Source of the DNA: an uncultured Prevotella sp.
Lineage (GTDB): Bacteria > Bacteroidota > Bacteroidia > Bacteroidales > Bacteroidaceae
Assembly (NCBI GenBank): GCA_937916405.1
Contig: CALFUF010000012.1
Span: 1-5,768, forward strand
DNA length: 5,768 nt
Direction: 5' to 3'
Positions 1 to 5,748 of this stretch are shown in pieces. The translations under genes and the position numbers were made by a program. The stretch's first letter is position 1; every line of letters begins with the position of its first letter. The notes under the pieces were generated by a model. That model did not search any database and had not been told where the DNA came from. It saw nothing but the letters and a program-made list of their open reading frames with translations.

Positions 1-733
1 CATTAGCCGTCTCGTCGGCAATGACACAGACCTCAGAAGGTCCGGCAGGCATATCGATGGCAACCTCGTCAAGACTGACCTGTTGCTTTGCCGCCATCAC
101 ATACTGGTTGCCGGGACCGAATATCTTATAGACCTTAGGGACAGACTCCGTGCCGTATGCCATCGCACCGATCGCCTGTACACCACCAGCCTTGAAGATC
201 TTGCTGACACCAGCGACACGTGCCGCATAGAGAATAGCGGGATTCACCTTACCTTCCTTGTTGGGGGGTGTGCAGAGCACTATCTCCTTACAGCCGGCAA
301 TCTTCGCAGGGGTAGCGAGCATCAGCACGGTAGAGAAGAGTGGGGCAGTACCGCCGGGGATATAAAGTCCCACCTTCTCGATGGCTACACTCTTCTGCCA
401 GCAGGTCACACCCTCCTGTGTCTTGATCTTCTGTCCTACAAAACGCTGGGAGATATGGAATACCTTAATATTATGGTGGGCAAGGATGATGGCGTCTTTC
501 AGGTCGTTCCCAATCAACTGCTCAGCCTCGTCCATCTCCTGCTCCGTGACAGCAAGAGAGGTTAGTACCGCCTTGTCGAACTTCTCCTCGTATTCCTTTA
601 CAGCCTTATCACCTCGCGCCTTGACATCAGCAAGCACAGAGGCGACGGTGGCGTTCAACTGGGAGAGGTCGAGGCGTGGACGGGTGGTAATCTCCGCCCA
701 TTGCTCCCTTTGTGGGTATTTGATGATTCTCAT
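1..733 (-). CDS. hisD: Histidinol dehydrogenase, N-terminal part (runs off left edge)
   Basis: HisD oxidises L-histidinol to L-histidine in two NAD-dependent steps, the end of histidine biosynthesis in the cytoplasm. I translated the minus strand from the ATG at 733-731 and it stays open to the window edge, giving 244 codons of a protein normally about 430 residues long. Family motifs are clear: VGLYIPGGTAPLFSTVLM (residues 121-138), AGGVQAIGAMAYGT (182-195), KIFGPGNQYVMAAK (203-216) and AIDMPAGPSEV (225-235). The zinc-ligand Gln/His segment (SQAEH-type) and the catalytic Glu-His pair known from the family would lie just beyond the edge, so catalytic completeness cannot be judged. The start codon overlaps the hisG stop as TAATG, which fits translational coupling within one operon. 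In Bacteroidales hisC and hisB usually follow. No frameshift is visible. Confidence 0.97.
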   Translation of the reverse strand, partial: MRIIKYPQREQWAEITTRPRLDLSQLNATVASVLADVKARGDKAVKEYEEKFDKAVLTSLAVTEQEMDEAEQLIGNDLKDAIILAHHNIKVFHISQRFVGQKIKTQEGVTCWQKSVAIEKVGLYIPGGTAPLFSTVLMLATPAKIAGCKEIVLCTPPNKEGKVNPAILYAARVAGVSKIFKAGGVQAIGAMAYGTESVPKVYKIFGPGNQYVMAAKQQVSLDEVAIDMPAGPSEVCVIADETAN

Positions 734-1584
734 TATAGTATCATTTTCTCTATCGGGGTTACCAGAATGCCCTGGGCACCCATTTCCTTCAGTTTGCCGA
801 TAATCTCCCAGAAACGCTTCTGGTCGAGAACGGTATGTACAGAGCACCATTCCTCATCGGCAAGAGGAATAATCGTAGGACTCTTCAAGCCAGGCAGTAC
901 ATTGATAATCTCCTGCAAACGAGCCTTCGGAGCATTCATCCGCACATATTTCTTATCCTCGGCATCCTTTACAGCCTTGAAGCGGAACAGCATCTGCTCC
1001 AAGATGTCACGCTTCTCCTGTGACATCTGCTTATGTCCAATCAGTAAAGCCTCACTCTGCATCACTATCTCCACCTCGCGGAGATTGTTGCTGACCAGGG
1101 TAGAGCCGCTGCTGACAATATCGAAGATACCGTCGGCAAGTCCGATACCCGGACTAATCTCCACAGAACCCGTGATGACATGAATCTCTGCCTTAATACC
1201 TTTTGACTCCATGTACTGGGTGAGGATATGGGGATAGGAGGTGGCTATTTTCTTACCATTAAACCACTCCACACCTTGATAATCTATTTCTTTGGGGATA
1301 GCAAGGGAGAGACGGCACTTGGAGAAGCCTAAACGAGAGATAACCTCGGCATCCTCGCCACGCTCCACGAACTCGTTCTCACCAACCACACCGATGTCTG
1401 CAACACCGCTTGCCACACTCTGTGGAATATCATCGTCACGGAGATAGAGCACCTCCAAAGGGAAGTTGCTCGACTGAACTAATAGTGTGCGTCGTCCTGA
1501 ACTAACCTTGATATCTGCCTCTGCGAGCAGGTTCATTGTGTCGTCAAACAGACGACCTTTTGACTGTACAGCAATTCTTAACAT
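733..1584 (-). CDS. hisG: ATP phosphoribosyltransferase, long form
   Basis: HisG condenses ATP with PRPP to phosphoribosyl-ATP, the first committed and normally histidine-inhibited step of histidine synthesis. The 283-residue product is the long (HisG_L) type. It starts MLRIAVQSKGRL, has the two-lobed catalytic core with GVADIGVVGEN (residues 60-70), and carries the PRPP-binding region GSVEISPGIGLADGIFD (139-155) followed by IVSSGSTLVSNNL (156-168). Residues from about 207 to 283, with KSPTIIPLADEEW (234-246) and the terminal GAQGILVTPIEKMIL, form the C-terminal ACT-like domain that binds histidine for feedback inhibition in this subfamily. A separate HisZ subunit is therefore not expected. 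The ATG lies about 26 bases downstream of a canonical Bacteroidota -7 element. The stop overlaps the hisD start. The leader is too short for a histidine-rich attenuator peptide, so control is more likely at the promoter or by feedback inhibition. Confidence 0.97.
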   Translation of the reverse strand: MLRIAVQSKGRLFDDTMNLLAEADIKVSSGRRTLLVQSSNFPLEVLYLRDDDIPQSVASGVADIGVVGENEFVERGEDAEVISRLGFSKCRLSLAIPKEIDYQGVEWFNGKKIATSYPHILTQYMESKGIKAEIHVITGSVEISPGIGLADGIFDIVSSGSTLVSNNLREVEIVMQSEALLIGHKQMSQEKRDILEQMLFRFKAVKDAEDKKYVRMNAPKARLQEIINVLPGLKSPTIIPLADEEWCSVHTVLDQKRFWEIIGKLKEMGAQGILVTPIEKMIL

Positions 1585-1609
1585 AATCTTTATTTGCTAA
1601 TTTAGTGCA

Positions 1610-1641
1610 CAAAGGTAGTGCAAATCGAGCGAAAAACCAAA
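1610..1641 (-). promoter_or_regulatory. hisG-hisD promoter, Bacteroidota type
   Basis: Read on the minus strand, TTTG at 1641-1638 is followed by 20 bases and then TACCTTTG at 1617-1610, an exact match to the TTTG / TAnnTTTG consensus of the Bacteroidota primary sigma factor. The predicted start of transcription is near 1603, giving a leader of about 19 bases before the hisG ATG. The -33 element sits inside the left arm of the inverted repeat at 1632-1656. Confidence 0.75.
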
Positions 1642-1656
1642 TTTATTTGGGTTTTT
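1632..1656. repeat. Inverted repeat spanning the hisG -33 element
   Basis: The left arm AAAAACCAAAT (1632-1642) is the reverse complement of the right arm at 1645-1656, apart from one extra G in the right arm, with a two-base TT centre. The left arm contains the hisG -33 TTTG (minus strand). The right arm contains a TTTG on the plus strand at 1646-1649. It lies between divergent genes, so a terminator role is unlikely. An operator or a shared divergent promoter core is the better guess, but this is inference from position. Confidence 0.5.
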
Positions 1657-1677
1657 CCGAGGTGAAGCCTACTTTCG
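1646..1677 (+). promoter_or_regulatory. Possible weak rightward promoter, back-to-back with hisG
   Basis: On the plus strand TTTG at 1646-1649 is followed after 20 bases by TACTTTCG (1670-1677), one mismatch from TAnnTTTG. The spacing equals that of the hisG promoter on the other strand. It would start near 1684 and give a leader of about 76 bases for the MltF-like gene. It is weaker than the exact -7 element at 1733 and could be chance in AT-rich spacer DNA. Confidence 0.3.
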
Positions 1678-1693
1678 ACTTGTTTTACAAGTC
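1677..1693. repeat. Perfect 7-bp inverted repeat in divergent spacer
   Basis: GACTTGT (1677-1683) and ACAAGTC (1687-1693) are perfect reverse complements around a TTT centre. Beyond one mismatch, two further outer T/A pairs can form. It lies about 40 bases upstream of the -7 element at 1733 and overlaps the start point predicted for the weaker upstream promoter. It could be a regulator-binding site or an RNA hairpin. No T-run follows that would make it a convincing terminator. Confidence 0.45.
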
Positions 1694-1732
1694 AAATTTA
1701 CGCATTTCTCATCATATTTGCAAGAAAATGAT

Positions 1733-1740
1733 TACTTTTG
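1733..1740 (+). promoter_or_regulatory. -7 promoter element of the MltF-like gene
   Basis: TACTTTTG is an exact TAnnTTTG match, followed by CA as is common in this phylum. A TTTG occurs upstream at 1717-1720, but the 12-base spacing is too short for a normal -33 element, so only the -7 box is supported. Transcription would begin near 1747, which places the likely start codon at 1760 rather than further upstream. Confidence 0.5.
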
Positions 1741-1759
1741 CATCCAAAATCCGAATAAA

Positions 1760-2893
1760 TTGACACGAAAAGACATATATATCCATCTTTTAGCATTGCT
1801 GTTGCTATTGGGGGCTTGTTCTAAGAAACAACAGGAGCCGATGACCCCTTGGGGGGGAGAGGAGACAGATACTCTCTCTTCAGACTTTGATTTAGAGCAG
1901 ATAGTCAGCAACGGTGAGTTGATAGCCCTTGCCCTGTCGGGTCCTGAGACCTACTATGACTATCGAGGTAAACAACTGGGTACCGAATATATGCTTTGTC
2001 AGCGATTTGCGAATAAGATTGGTGTGAGTCTTCGCGTGGAGGTTTGTCGTGACTCCGCTGAGATGCTTAAACGTCTTGCTGACGGGGATGCTGACCTCAT
2101 CCTGTTCCGCAATCATCCAACATCCAAACAACTCGCTTGGAAGATAGGAGGTGACAAGCCCCAGTTAGTGAAGGCACTGACGGAATGGTATCGTCCCCAA
2201 CTATTGGATGAGGTAAAGAAAGAGGAGGATTATCTGTTGTCTGCTCGTTCCGTCAAGCGCCGTGTCTATGCTCCTATGTTGAATGCCAAAGGTGGAATAA
2301 TCTCTCATTATGACGGCTATTTCCAACAGTACTGCCGTAGCATCCGCTGGGACTGGCGATTGATGGCAGCACAATGTTATCAGGAGTCTACTTTCGACCC
2401 ACAGGCTCGCTCATGGGCTGGTGCTTGTGGACTCATGCAGATTATGCCTTCGACTGCCGACCATTTAGGACTTGCTCGTTCGGATATGTTTAACCCGGAG
2501 AAGAGTATTGCTGCTGCGGCTAAACTCATTGGTGAACTTGATCGCTCGTTTAGTGATATACGTAACCAACAGGAACGTATCAAGTTTGTTCTTGCCGCCT
2601 ATAACGGTGGAGCTAATCATGTCCGTGACGCTATGGCTCTGGCTCGCAAGAACGGTCGTGACCCGCAACGCTGGTCGGATGTGAGCCATTATATTCTGTT
2701 GCTTGCCCAACCTGAATATTATAACGACCCAGTAGTGAAATATGGTTACATGCGAGGCTCAGAGACAGCAGGTTATGTTGACAAGATTATGCAGCGGTGG
2801 AATGGTTATCGTGGTGTCAAGTCTCCAACTATCGGAGGAATGTCTGGGACACCCCAGCGTGCTACTCATCAGAAGAATAAGTATAAGATATAA
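1760..2893 (+). CDS. MltF-like membrane-bound lytic transglycosylase, lipoprotein
   Basis: This is predicted to cleave peptidoglycan glycan strands, forming 1,6-anhydro-muramyl ends, at the periplasmic face of the envelope. I chose the TTG at 1760 because it gives a textbook lipoprotein signal peptide, MTRKDIYIHLLALLLLLGAC, with the lipid-anchored Cys at residue 20, and because it follows the -7 promoter element. The longer frame from the TTG at 1718 would start within or before that promoter. There is no in-frame ATG before 1841, which is past the lipobox. Residues about 46-116 resemble the first lobe of a family 3 solute-binding domain (ELIALALSGPETYYDYRG, then DADLILF). Residues about 187-345 are an SLT-type catalytic domain with WDWRLMAAQCYQES (catalytic Glu at residue 209), GLMQIMPSTA (224-233) and AYNGG (280-284). 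At 377 residues it is shorter than typical MltF because the second solute-binding lobe seems to be missing. The C-terminus is basic and low in complexity. Confidence 0.88.
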   Translation: MTRKDIYIHLLALLLLLGACSKKQQEPMTPWGGEETDTLSSDFDLEQIVSNGELIALALSGPETYYDYRGKQLGTEYMLCQRFANKIGVSLRVEVCRDSAEMLKRLADGDADLILFRNHPTSKQLAWKIGGDKPQLVKALTEWYRPQLLDEVKKEEDYLLSARSVKRRVYAPMLNAKGGIISHYDGYFQQYCRSIRWDWRLMAAQCYQESTFDPQARSWAGACGLMQIMPSTADHLGLARSDMFNPEKSIAAAAKLIGELDRSFSDIRNQQERIKFVLAAYNGGANHVRDAMALARKNGRDPQRWSDVSHYILLLAQPEYYNDPVVKYGYMRGSETAGYVDKIMQRWNGYRGVKSPTIGGMSGTPQRATHQKNKYKI

Positions 2894-2907
2894 AGAAAGA
2901 ATATTAT

Positions 2908-3606
2908 ATGGATAGTAAAATGATATTGAACTTCCTTAGGGAGGTTATGATGAATAATAATCGCCCTTGGTTTCAAGAACATAAAGGAGAGTACTTGGAG
3001 GCAAAGGCTGAGTTCGAGACAGGTGTGGCAAAGGCTATTGCTAGGATTGCTGAGTTCGATGAGTCAATAGCACATGTGACGGTGAAGGATGCTACCTATC
3101 GTTTCTATCGTGACACCCGTTTCTCACAAGACAAGTCGCCCTACAAGAATCATTTTGGCGCTTATATCAATGCTCATGGGAAGAAAGCATTGCGTGGTGG
3201 TTACTATATTCATTTGGAGCCAGACCACTGTCTGCTTGCCGTAGGCAACTATTGGCTACCCACGAATATCCTGACCTCTTGCCGTAATGAGATAATGGCG
3301 AACGAGGACGAGTGGCTGCGTTGTGTGGAGACCAAGGAGTTCAAGAAATACTTTGGAGCACCCGAGGATGCTAATTGGGAGAGTCCGCAAGGGTTTGGAC
3401 TGGAAAAACTGAAGACATGCCCTGCCGGTTTCCCACGTGATTATCCCTATCTACACTATTTGCGACTGAAGGATTATTGTGCGTGGCATCATGTGGAGGA
3501 GAGTTTCTATGAGGGTGACAAATGGCTCGATCAGATGGCGAAGATGTTCAAGGCGGCCAAACCCATGATGGACTTTATGAACTCTGTAATTGATGATTAT
3601 GAGTAG
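2908..3606 (+). CDS. DUF2461 family protein (TIGR02453-like)
   Basis: This is a conserved protein of unknown biochemical role. The 232-residue length matches the family (roughly 220-230). Hallmarks are FLREVMMNNNRPWFQEHKGEY near the N-terminus (residues 9-29), then YRFYRDTRFSQDKSPYK (64-80), HFGAYI (82-87), and GGYYIHLEPDHCLLAVGNYWLP (97-118). The Arg/Asp/Lys-rich central motif is the most conserved part of the family and may be a binding or active site, though this is unproven. There is no signal peptide or membrane segment, so it should be cytoplasmic. The ATG at 2908 is preceded by the purine-rich AAAGAAAGAA; an internal ATG at 2920 is the alternative. It lies 14 bases after the lytic transglycosylase stop, and its own stop overlaps the next gene, so co-transcription is very likely. 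Confidence 0.9.
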   Translation: MDSKMILNFLREVMMNNNRPWFQEHKGEYLEAKAEFETGVAKAIARIAEFDESIAHVTVKDATYRFYRDTRFSQDKSPYKNHFGAYINAHGKKALRGGYYIHLEPDHCLLAVGNYWLPTNILTSCRNEIMANEDEWLRCVETKEFKKYFGAPEDANWESPQGFGLEKLKTCPAGFPRDYPYLHYLRLKDYCAWHHVEESFYEGDKWLDQMAKMFKAAKPMMDFMNSVIDDYE

Positions 3607-4552
3607 GATTTGGGCTTTGACTATCAGCTGTTGGCTGTTGACATTTAGTTCCTTTGCTCAAGAGAGTGGGGTAAAAGTGCATAAGCAGCACTCTTTTCAT
3701 ACCACTATTCCTGCTGGTAACTATAGTGGTATCACCTGGATAGGTGGTAATCAATATGCGGTTGTGAACGACAAAGCAGAAGAGAGCGGCTTCCATCTTT
3801 TTACTATAGATATCGATTCTATTACTGGTGATATCCTTCATGCTTCTGAAAATGGCTTTCGCTCATCAGGTAAACCAAATCGTGATGATGAGGGAATCTG
3901 TTTCTTTCCTAAGGACAGTACACTGTGGATTAGTGGCGAGGCAGACAATGAAGTAATAGAGTATGCGATGAGTGGGGTGTTGACTGGACGTAAATTACAG
4001 ATGCCGGCAATTTTCAAGAATGCGAAAAAGAATATGGGGTTGGAGGCTCTTACTTATCAGCAGCAGACAGGATTATTCTATACCATACCAGAAAATCCGT
4101 TAAAGGGTGATAGTCTTTCACGTCTTCAGAGTTTCGGAAATGATTTCCGTCCTTCCTGTCACTGGTATTATCGAATGGATTATAAAACATCAGAAGTGAA
4201 GGAGGGTAAGCATACGCTCGGTGTTCCTGCCTTGGCGGCTTTGGCTGACGGCAGGTTGCTCGTATTGGAGCGTGAAGTTTTCAGACCCAAGAATAATATC
4301 GGCTCTTATGTATATAATAAGGTGTATGTGGTGACTCCTCTCATAGAGATGGAGGGACGACTCCTTGAGAAACAACTGTTGGTATCCTTTAAGACGAAAA
4401 TCAACTTGACGGCACGTAGCTTTGCCAATTATGAGGGAATGTGCTTGGGCCCCCGTCTTGCTGATGGCAGGCAGGTTGTTGTGCTGATTTGTGACTCGCA
4501 AAACCAGTATAAGGGTTTCCTTAAAGACTGGTTGAAGACGATTGTTTTTTAA
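3599..4552 (+). CDS. Exported phytase-like esterase-domain protein (PF13449-like)
   Basis: The product is 317 residues from the ATG at 3599, with a clean signal peptide MSRIWALTISCWLLTFSSFA cleaved before QESG, so it is exported to the periplasm or outer surface. A TTG at 3590 and an ATG at 3593 are alternative starts; 3599 gives the best signal sequence and an 8-base overlap with the DUF2461 stop, consistent with translational coupling. The mature part resembles the 'esterase-like activity of phytase' beta-propeller family: YSGITWIGGNQYAVVND (residues 42-58), RDDEGI (95-100), GLEALTY (147-153), LADGRLLVLERE (215-226), NYEGMCLGPRLADGR (277-291) and VVVLICDSQNQY (293-304). Acidic D/E-G motifs repeat at the spacing expected of propeller blades. 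The family name comes from distant similarity; phytate or ester hydrolysis by this protein is not established. It ends 32 bases inside the convergent glycosyltransferase gene. Confidence 0.85.
   Translation: MSRIWALTISCWLLTFSSFAQESGVKVHKQHSFHTTIPAGNYSGITWIGGNQYAVVNDKAEESGFHLFTIDIDSITGDILHASENGFRSSGKPNRDDEGICFFPKDSTLWISGEADNEVIEYAMSGVLTGRKLQMPAIFKNAKKNMGLEALTYQQQTGLFYTIPENPLKGDSLSRLQSFGNDFRPSCHWYYRMDYKTSEVKEGKHTLGVPALAALADGRLLVLEREVFRPKNNIGSYVYNKVYVVTPLIEMEGRLLEKQLLVSFKTKINLTARSFANYEGMCLGPRLADGRQVVVLICDSQNQYKGFLKDWLKTIVF
4500..4531 (-). terminator. Possible intrinsic terminator of the glycosyltransferase gene
   Basis: On the minus strand, CCAGT / TAAGG pair with CCTTA / ACTGG around an AAAC loop and a small unequal internal loop, and a TTTT run (4503-4500) follows at once. 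The hairpin contains the glycosyltransferase TAA stop (4523-4521) and lies inside the coding tail of the convergent phytase-like gene. For the plus strand the nearest T-run (4545-4550) is 13 bases past the stem, so it is a poor terminator in that direction. The T-run is short, which limits confidence. Confidence 0.4.
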
Positions 4553-5414
4553 CGTAAGTAAGGTAATAGCCTAATTTATAGATATTAAACAATATAAGCC
4601 TCGGATGATTGCCCATGAGCTGACACCGTTCCCATGTGCCAAATAGTTGATGCCATAAGGAAATCAACCAAACAACAGGGCGATGAAGTGAATTAACTGC
4701 TTGTAGGAGACGGGAATAGCCCTTTAGTTCATGGCGGAACGCATAGAGTGTTCGTAATCCTTCTTCGGTTTTCAGAATAAAGTCCTCATTGCTTTCAAAG
4801 ACTTCAAAACTCATAGGATTGTCGATATGCAGAATGTCGATGCTATTATTCTTTAATGTAATGCCAAAGGCAACATCTTCATAGCCATAATGACTATAAC
4901 GTTCATCGAAAGGAAATCGAAGCATCAACTCACGGGGTATCATGAAATTTGCCGTATGGAAATCATGGTAGGGGCTCTTCCTCCTTTTCTCCACAGTATG
5001 CTCTTGTTCCGATGCTCGTTCATAAAGGTAACGTAGGAGATGCTCGTTAGAGCCATTGACAACAATACCGCCATCAACGACATTTTCCTTGTTAACCCAA
5101 TAGGTCTTAATAAAATCAGGGCGGCATATCATCATATCACTATCTATGAATAATAGCCAAGGGTAAATAGCTTGGCGTGCAAGAAAATTACGAATAGCTG
5201 AGCGTCCGCAGTTGCGCTGACGAATGATATAATGGCAGTTTGGTATTTCTTGAATAGCCATGTTGCGTAGTCGTATACTATCATCCGTTGATCCATCATC
5301 TGCCACAATTATCTCAAAATCCAAAGCAGTAGCACTAGCTTGTTCTTGCAAATCACGAACAAGTTGCACACAACAATAATTGTAAGTGGGAATAAGAATA
5401 GACAATCCTTCCAT
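4521..5414 (-). CDS. Family 2 glycosyltransferase (GT-A fold)
   Basis: This is predicted to transfer a sugar from a nucleotide-sugar to a glycan acceptor at the cytoplasmic face of the membrane. From the ATG at 5414-5412 the protein has 297 residues and begins MEGLSILIPTYNY, the usual first strand of the GT-A fold. The longer frame from the TTG at 5435 only adds a non-conserved FAFC stretch and crosses the promoter. Motifs in order: FEIIVADDGSTDDS (residues 33-46), the Asn-Cys-Gly-Arg acceptor-loop segment NCGRSAIRN (68-76), the metal-binding DSD in LLFIDSDMMI (87-96), and YGYEDVAFG (176-184) with the Glu-Asp expected at the catalytic-base position. The C-terminal region, including RPVVWLISLWHQLFG (245-259), is amphipathic and may associate with the membrane. 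The usual 'DNPxxH' segment reads DNPMSF here. The gene is isolated on its strand, not inside a visible polysaccharide cluster, and looks more AT-rich than hisG. The sugar and acceptor are unknown. Confidence 0.9.
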   Translation of the reverse strand: MEGLSILIPTYNYCCVQLVRDLQEQASATALDFEIIVADDGSTDDSIRLRNMAIQEIPNCHYIIRQRNCGRSAIRNFLARQAIYPWLLFIDSDMMICRPDFIKTYWVNKENVVDGGIVVNGSNEHLLRYLYERASEQEHTVEKRRKSPYHDFHTANFMIPRELMLRFPFDERYSHYGYEDVAFGITLKNNSIDILHIDNPMSFEVFESNEDFILKTEEGLRTLYAFRHELKGYSRLLQAVNSLHRPVVWLISLWHQLFGTWERCQLMGNHPRLILFNIYKLGYYLTYVKKQSSSTSL

Positions 5415-5422
5415 ACAGAAGG

Positions 5423-5454
5423 CAAAAATACTCAAAAAAAGTTATAAAGCGAAA
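5423..5454 (-). promoter_or_regulatory. Possible glycosyltransferase promoter
   Basis: On the minus strand TTTC (5454-5451, one mismatch from TTTG) is followed after 20 bases by TATTTTTG (5430-5423), an exact TAnnTTTG match. The start point would fall around 5416, leaving almost no leader before the ATG at 5414. Either the transcript is nearly leaderless or the true promoter lies elsewhere in the 5436-5523 spacer. Confidence 0.4.
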
Positions 5455-5466
5455 TTTTATCTAATT

Positions 5467-5490
5467 ATTTTGGGCGTTATTGTCCAAAAT
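5467..5490. repeat. Inverted repeat overlapping a -33 element
   Basis: ATTTTGGGC (5467-5475) pairs with GTCCAAAAT (5482-5490) around GTTATT; the stem is nine base pairs with one G-T pair. The left arm holds the -33 TTTG of the rightward promoter and the rest fills its spacer, a position typical of a repressor operator. It may also act as a plain DNA dyad with no function. Confidence 0.45.
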
Positions 5491-5500
5491 ATTAATTTTG
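5469..5500 (+). promoter_or_regulatory. Promoter of the DUF4923-like gene
   Basis: TTTG (5469-5472), a 20-base spacer, and TAATTTTG (5493-5500) match the Bacteroidota consensus exactly and with the same spacing as the hisG promoter. Transcription would start near 5507, giving a leader of about 17 bases, AT-rich and without a Shine-Dalgarno sequence, before the ATG at 5524. Confidence 0.7.
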
Positions 5501-5523
5501 CGCCGATTTTAAAACCAAATAGT

Positions 5524-5748
5524 ATGATGAATAGAAAGATGATGAAAGCAATACTGATAAGTATGTTGCTGATGATGGGCATGACGGCTCAAGCGCAAGA
5601 CGTAAGTGATATCTTGAACAGTGTTCTTGGCGGCTCGTCGACAGGTGATGTAGTATCAAACCTCACCACGGTATTCTCCAGCAAGAAGCAGGCGACGAAA
5701 GACAAGGTGGTTGGCACTTGGTCGTATACTGAACCAGCCATTGTGTTT
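5524..5748 (+). CDS. DUF4923-like secreted protein, N-terminal part (truncated by adapter)
   Basis: Seventy-five genuine codons precede the adapter. The first 24 residues form a methionine-rich signal peptide, MMNRKMMKAILISMLLMMGMTAQA, with cleavage expected before QDVSD, so the product is exported. ATG codons at 5524, 5527, 5539 and 5542 are all possible starts; 5524 is taken as the first after the promoter. A Ser/Gly/Thr-rich linker (about residues 32-53) leads to KDKVVGTWSYTEPAIVF (59-75), which matches the 'VGTW.Y..PA.VF' opening of Bacteroidales DUF4923 (lipocalin-like) proteins as I recall them. The function is unknown. The remaining domain is lost at the contig end. The reading frame continues into the adapter, producing the false residues RSEEHT, which must not be annotated. 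Confidence 0.75.

Noticed and set aside
83..803. Plus-strand open frames of 160 and 140 codons
   Set aside because: They lie antisense to hisD, whose minus-strand translation shows all expected HisD motifs; the plus frames have no recognisable motif.
701..1183. Plus-strand frames opposite hisG
   Set aside because: They are shadows of an intact, full-length hisG on the other strand.
1585..1640. Histidine leader peptide or T-box attenuator for hisG
   Set aside because: The predicted leader is only about 19 bases and contains no His-codon run or specifier hairpin.
1892..2710. Minus- and plus-strand frames inside the lytic transglycosylase gene
   Set aside because: They overlap the catalytic domain of a confidently identified gene and have no promoter or recognisable motif of their own.
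3575..3841. Minus-strand 88-codon frame across the DUF2461/phytase-like junction
   Set aside because: It is antisense to two well-supported genes, with low-complexity residues and no family resemblance.
4190..4501. Minus-strand 103-codon frame downstream of the glycosyltransferase
   Set aside because: It is antisense to conserved phytase-like motifs and shows no family resemblance.
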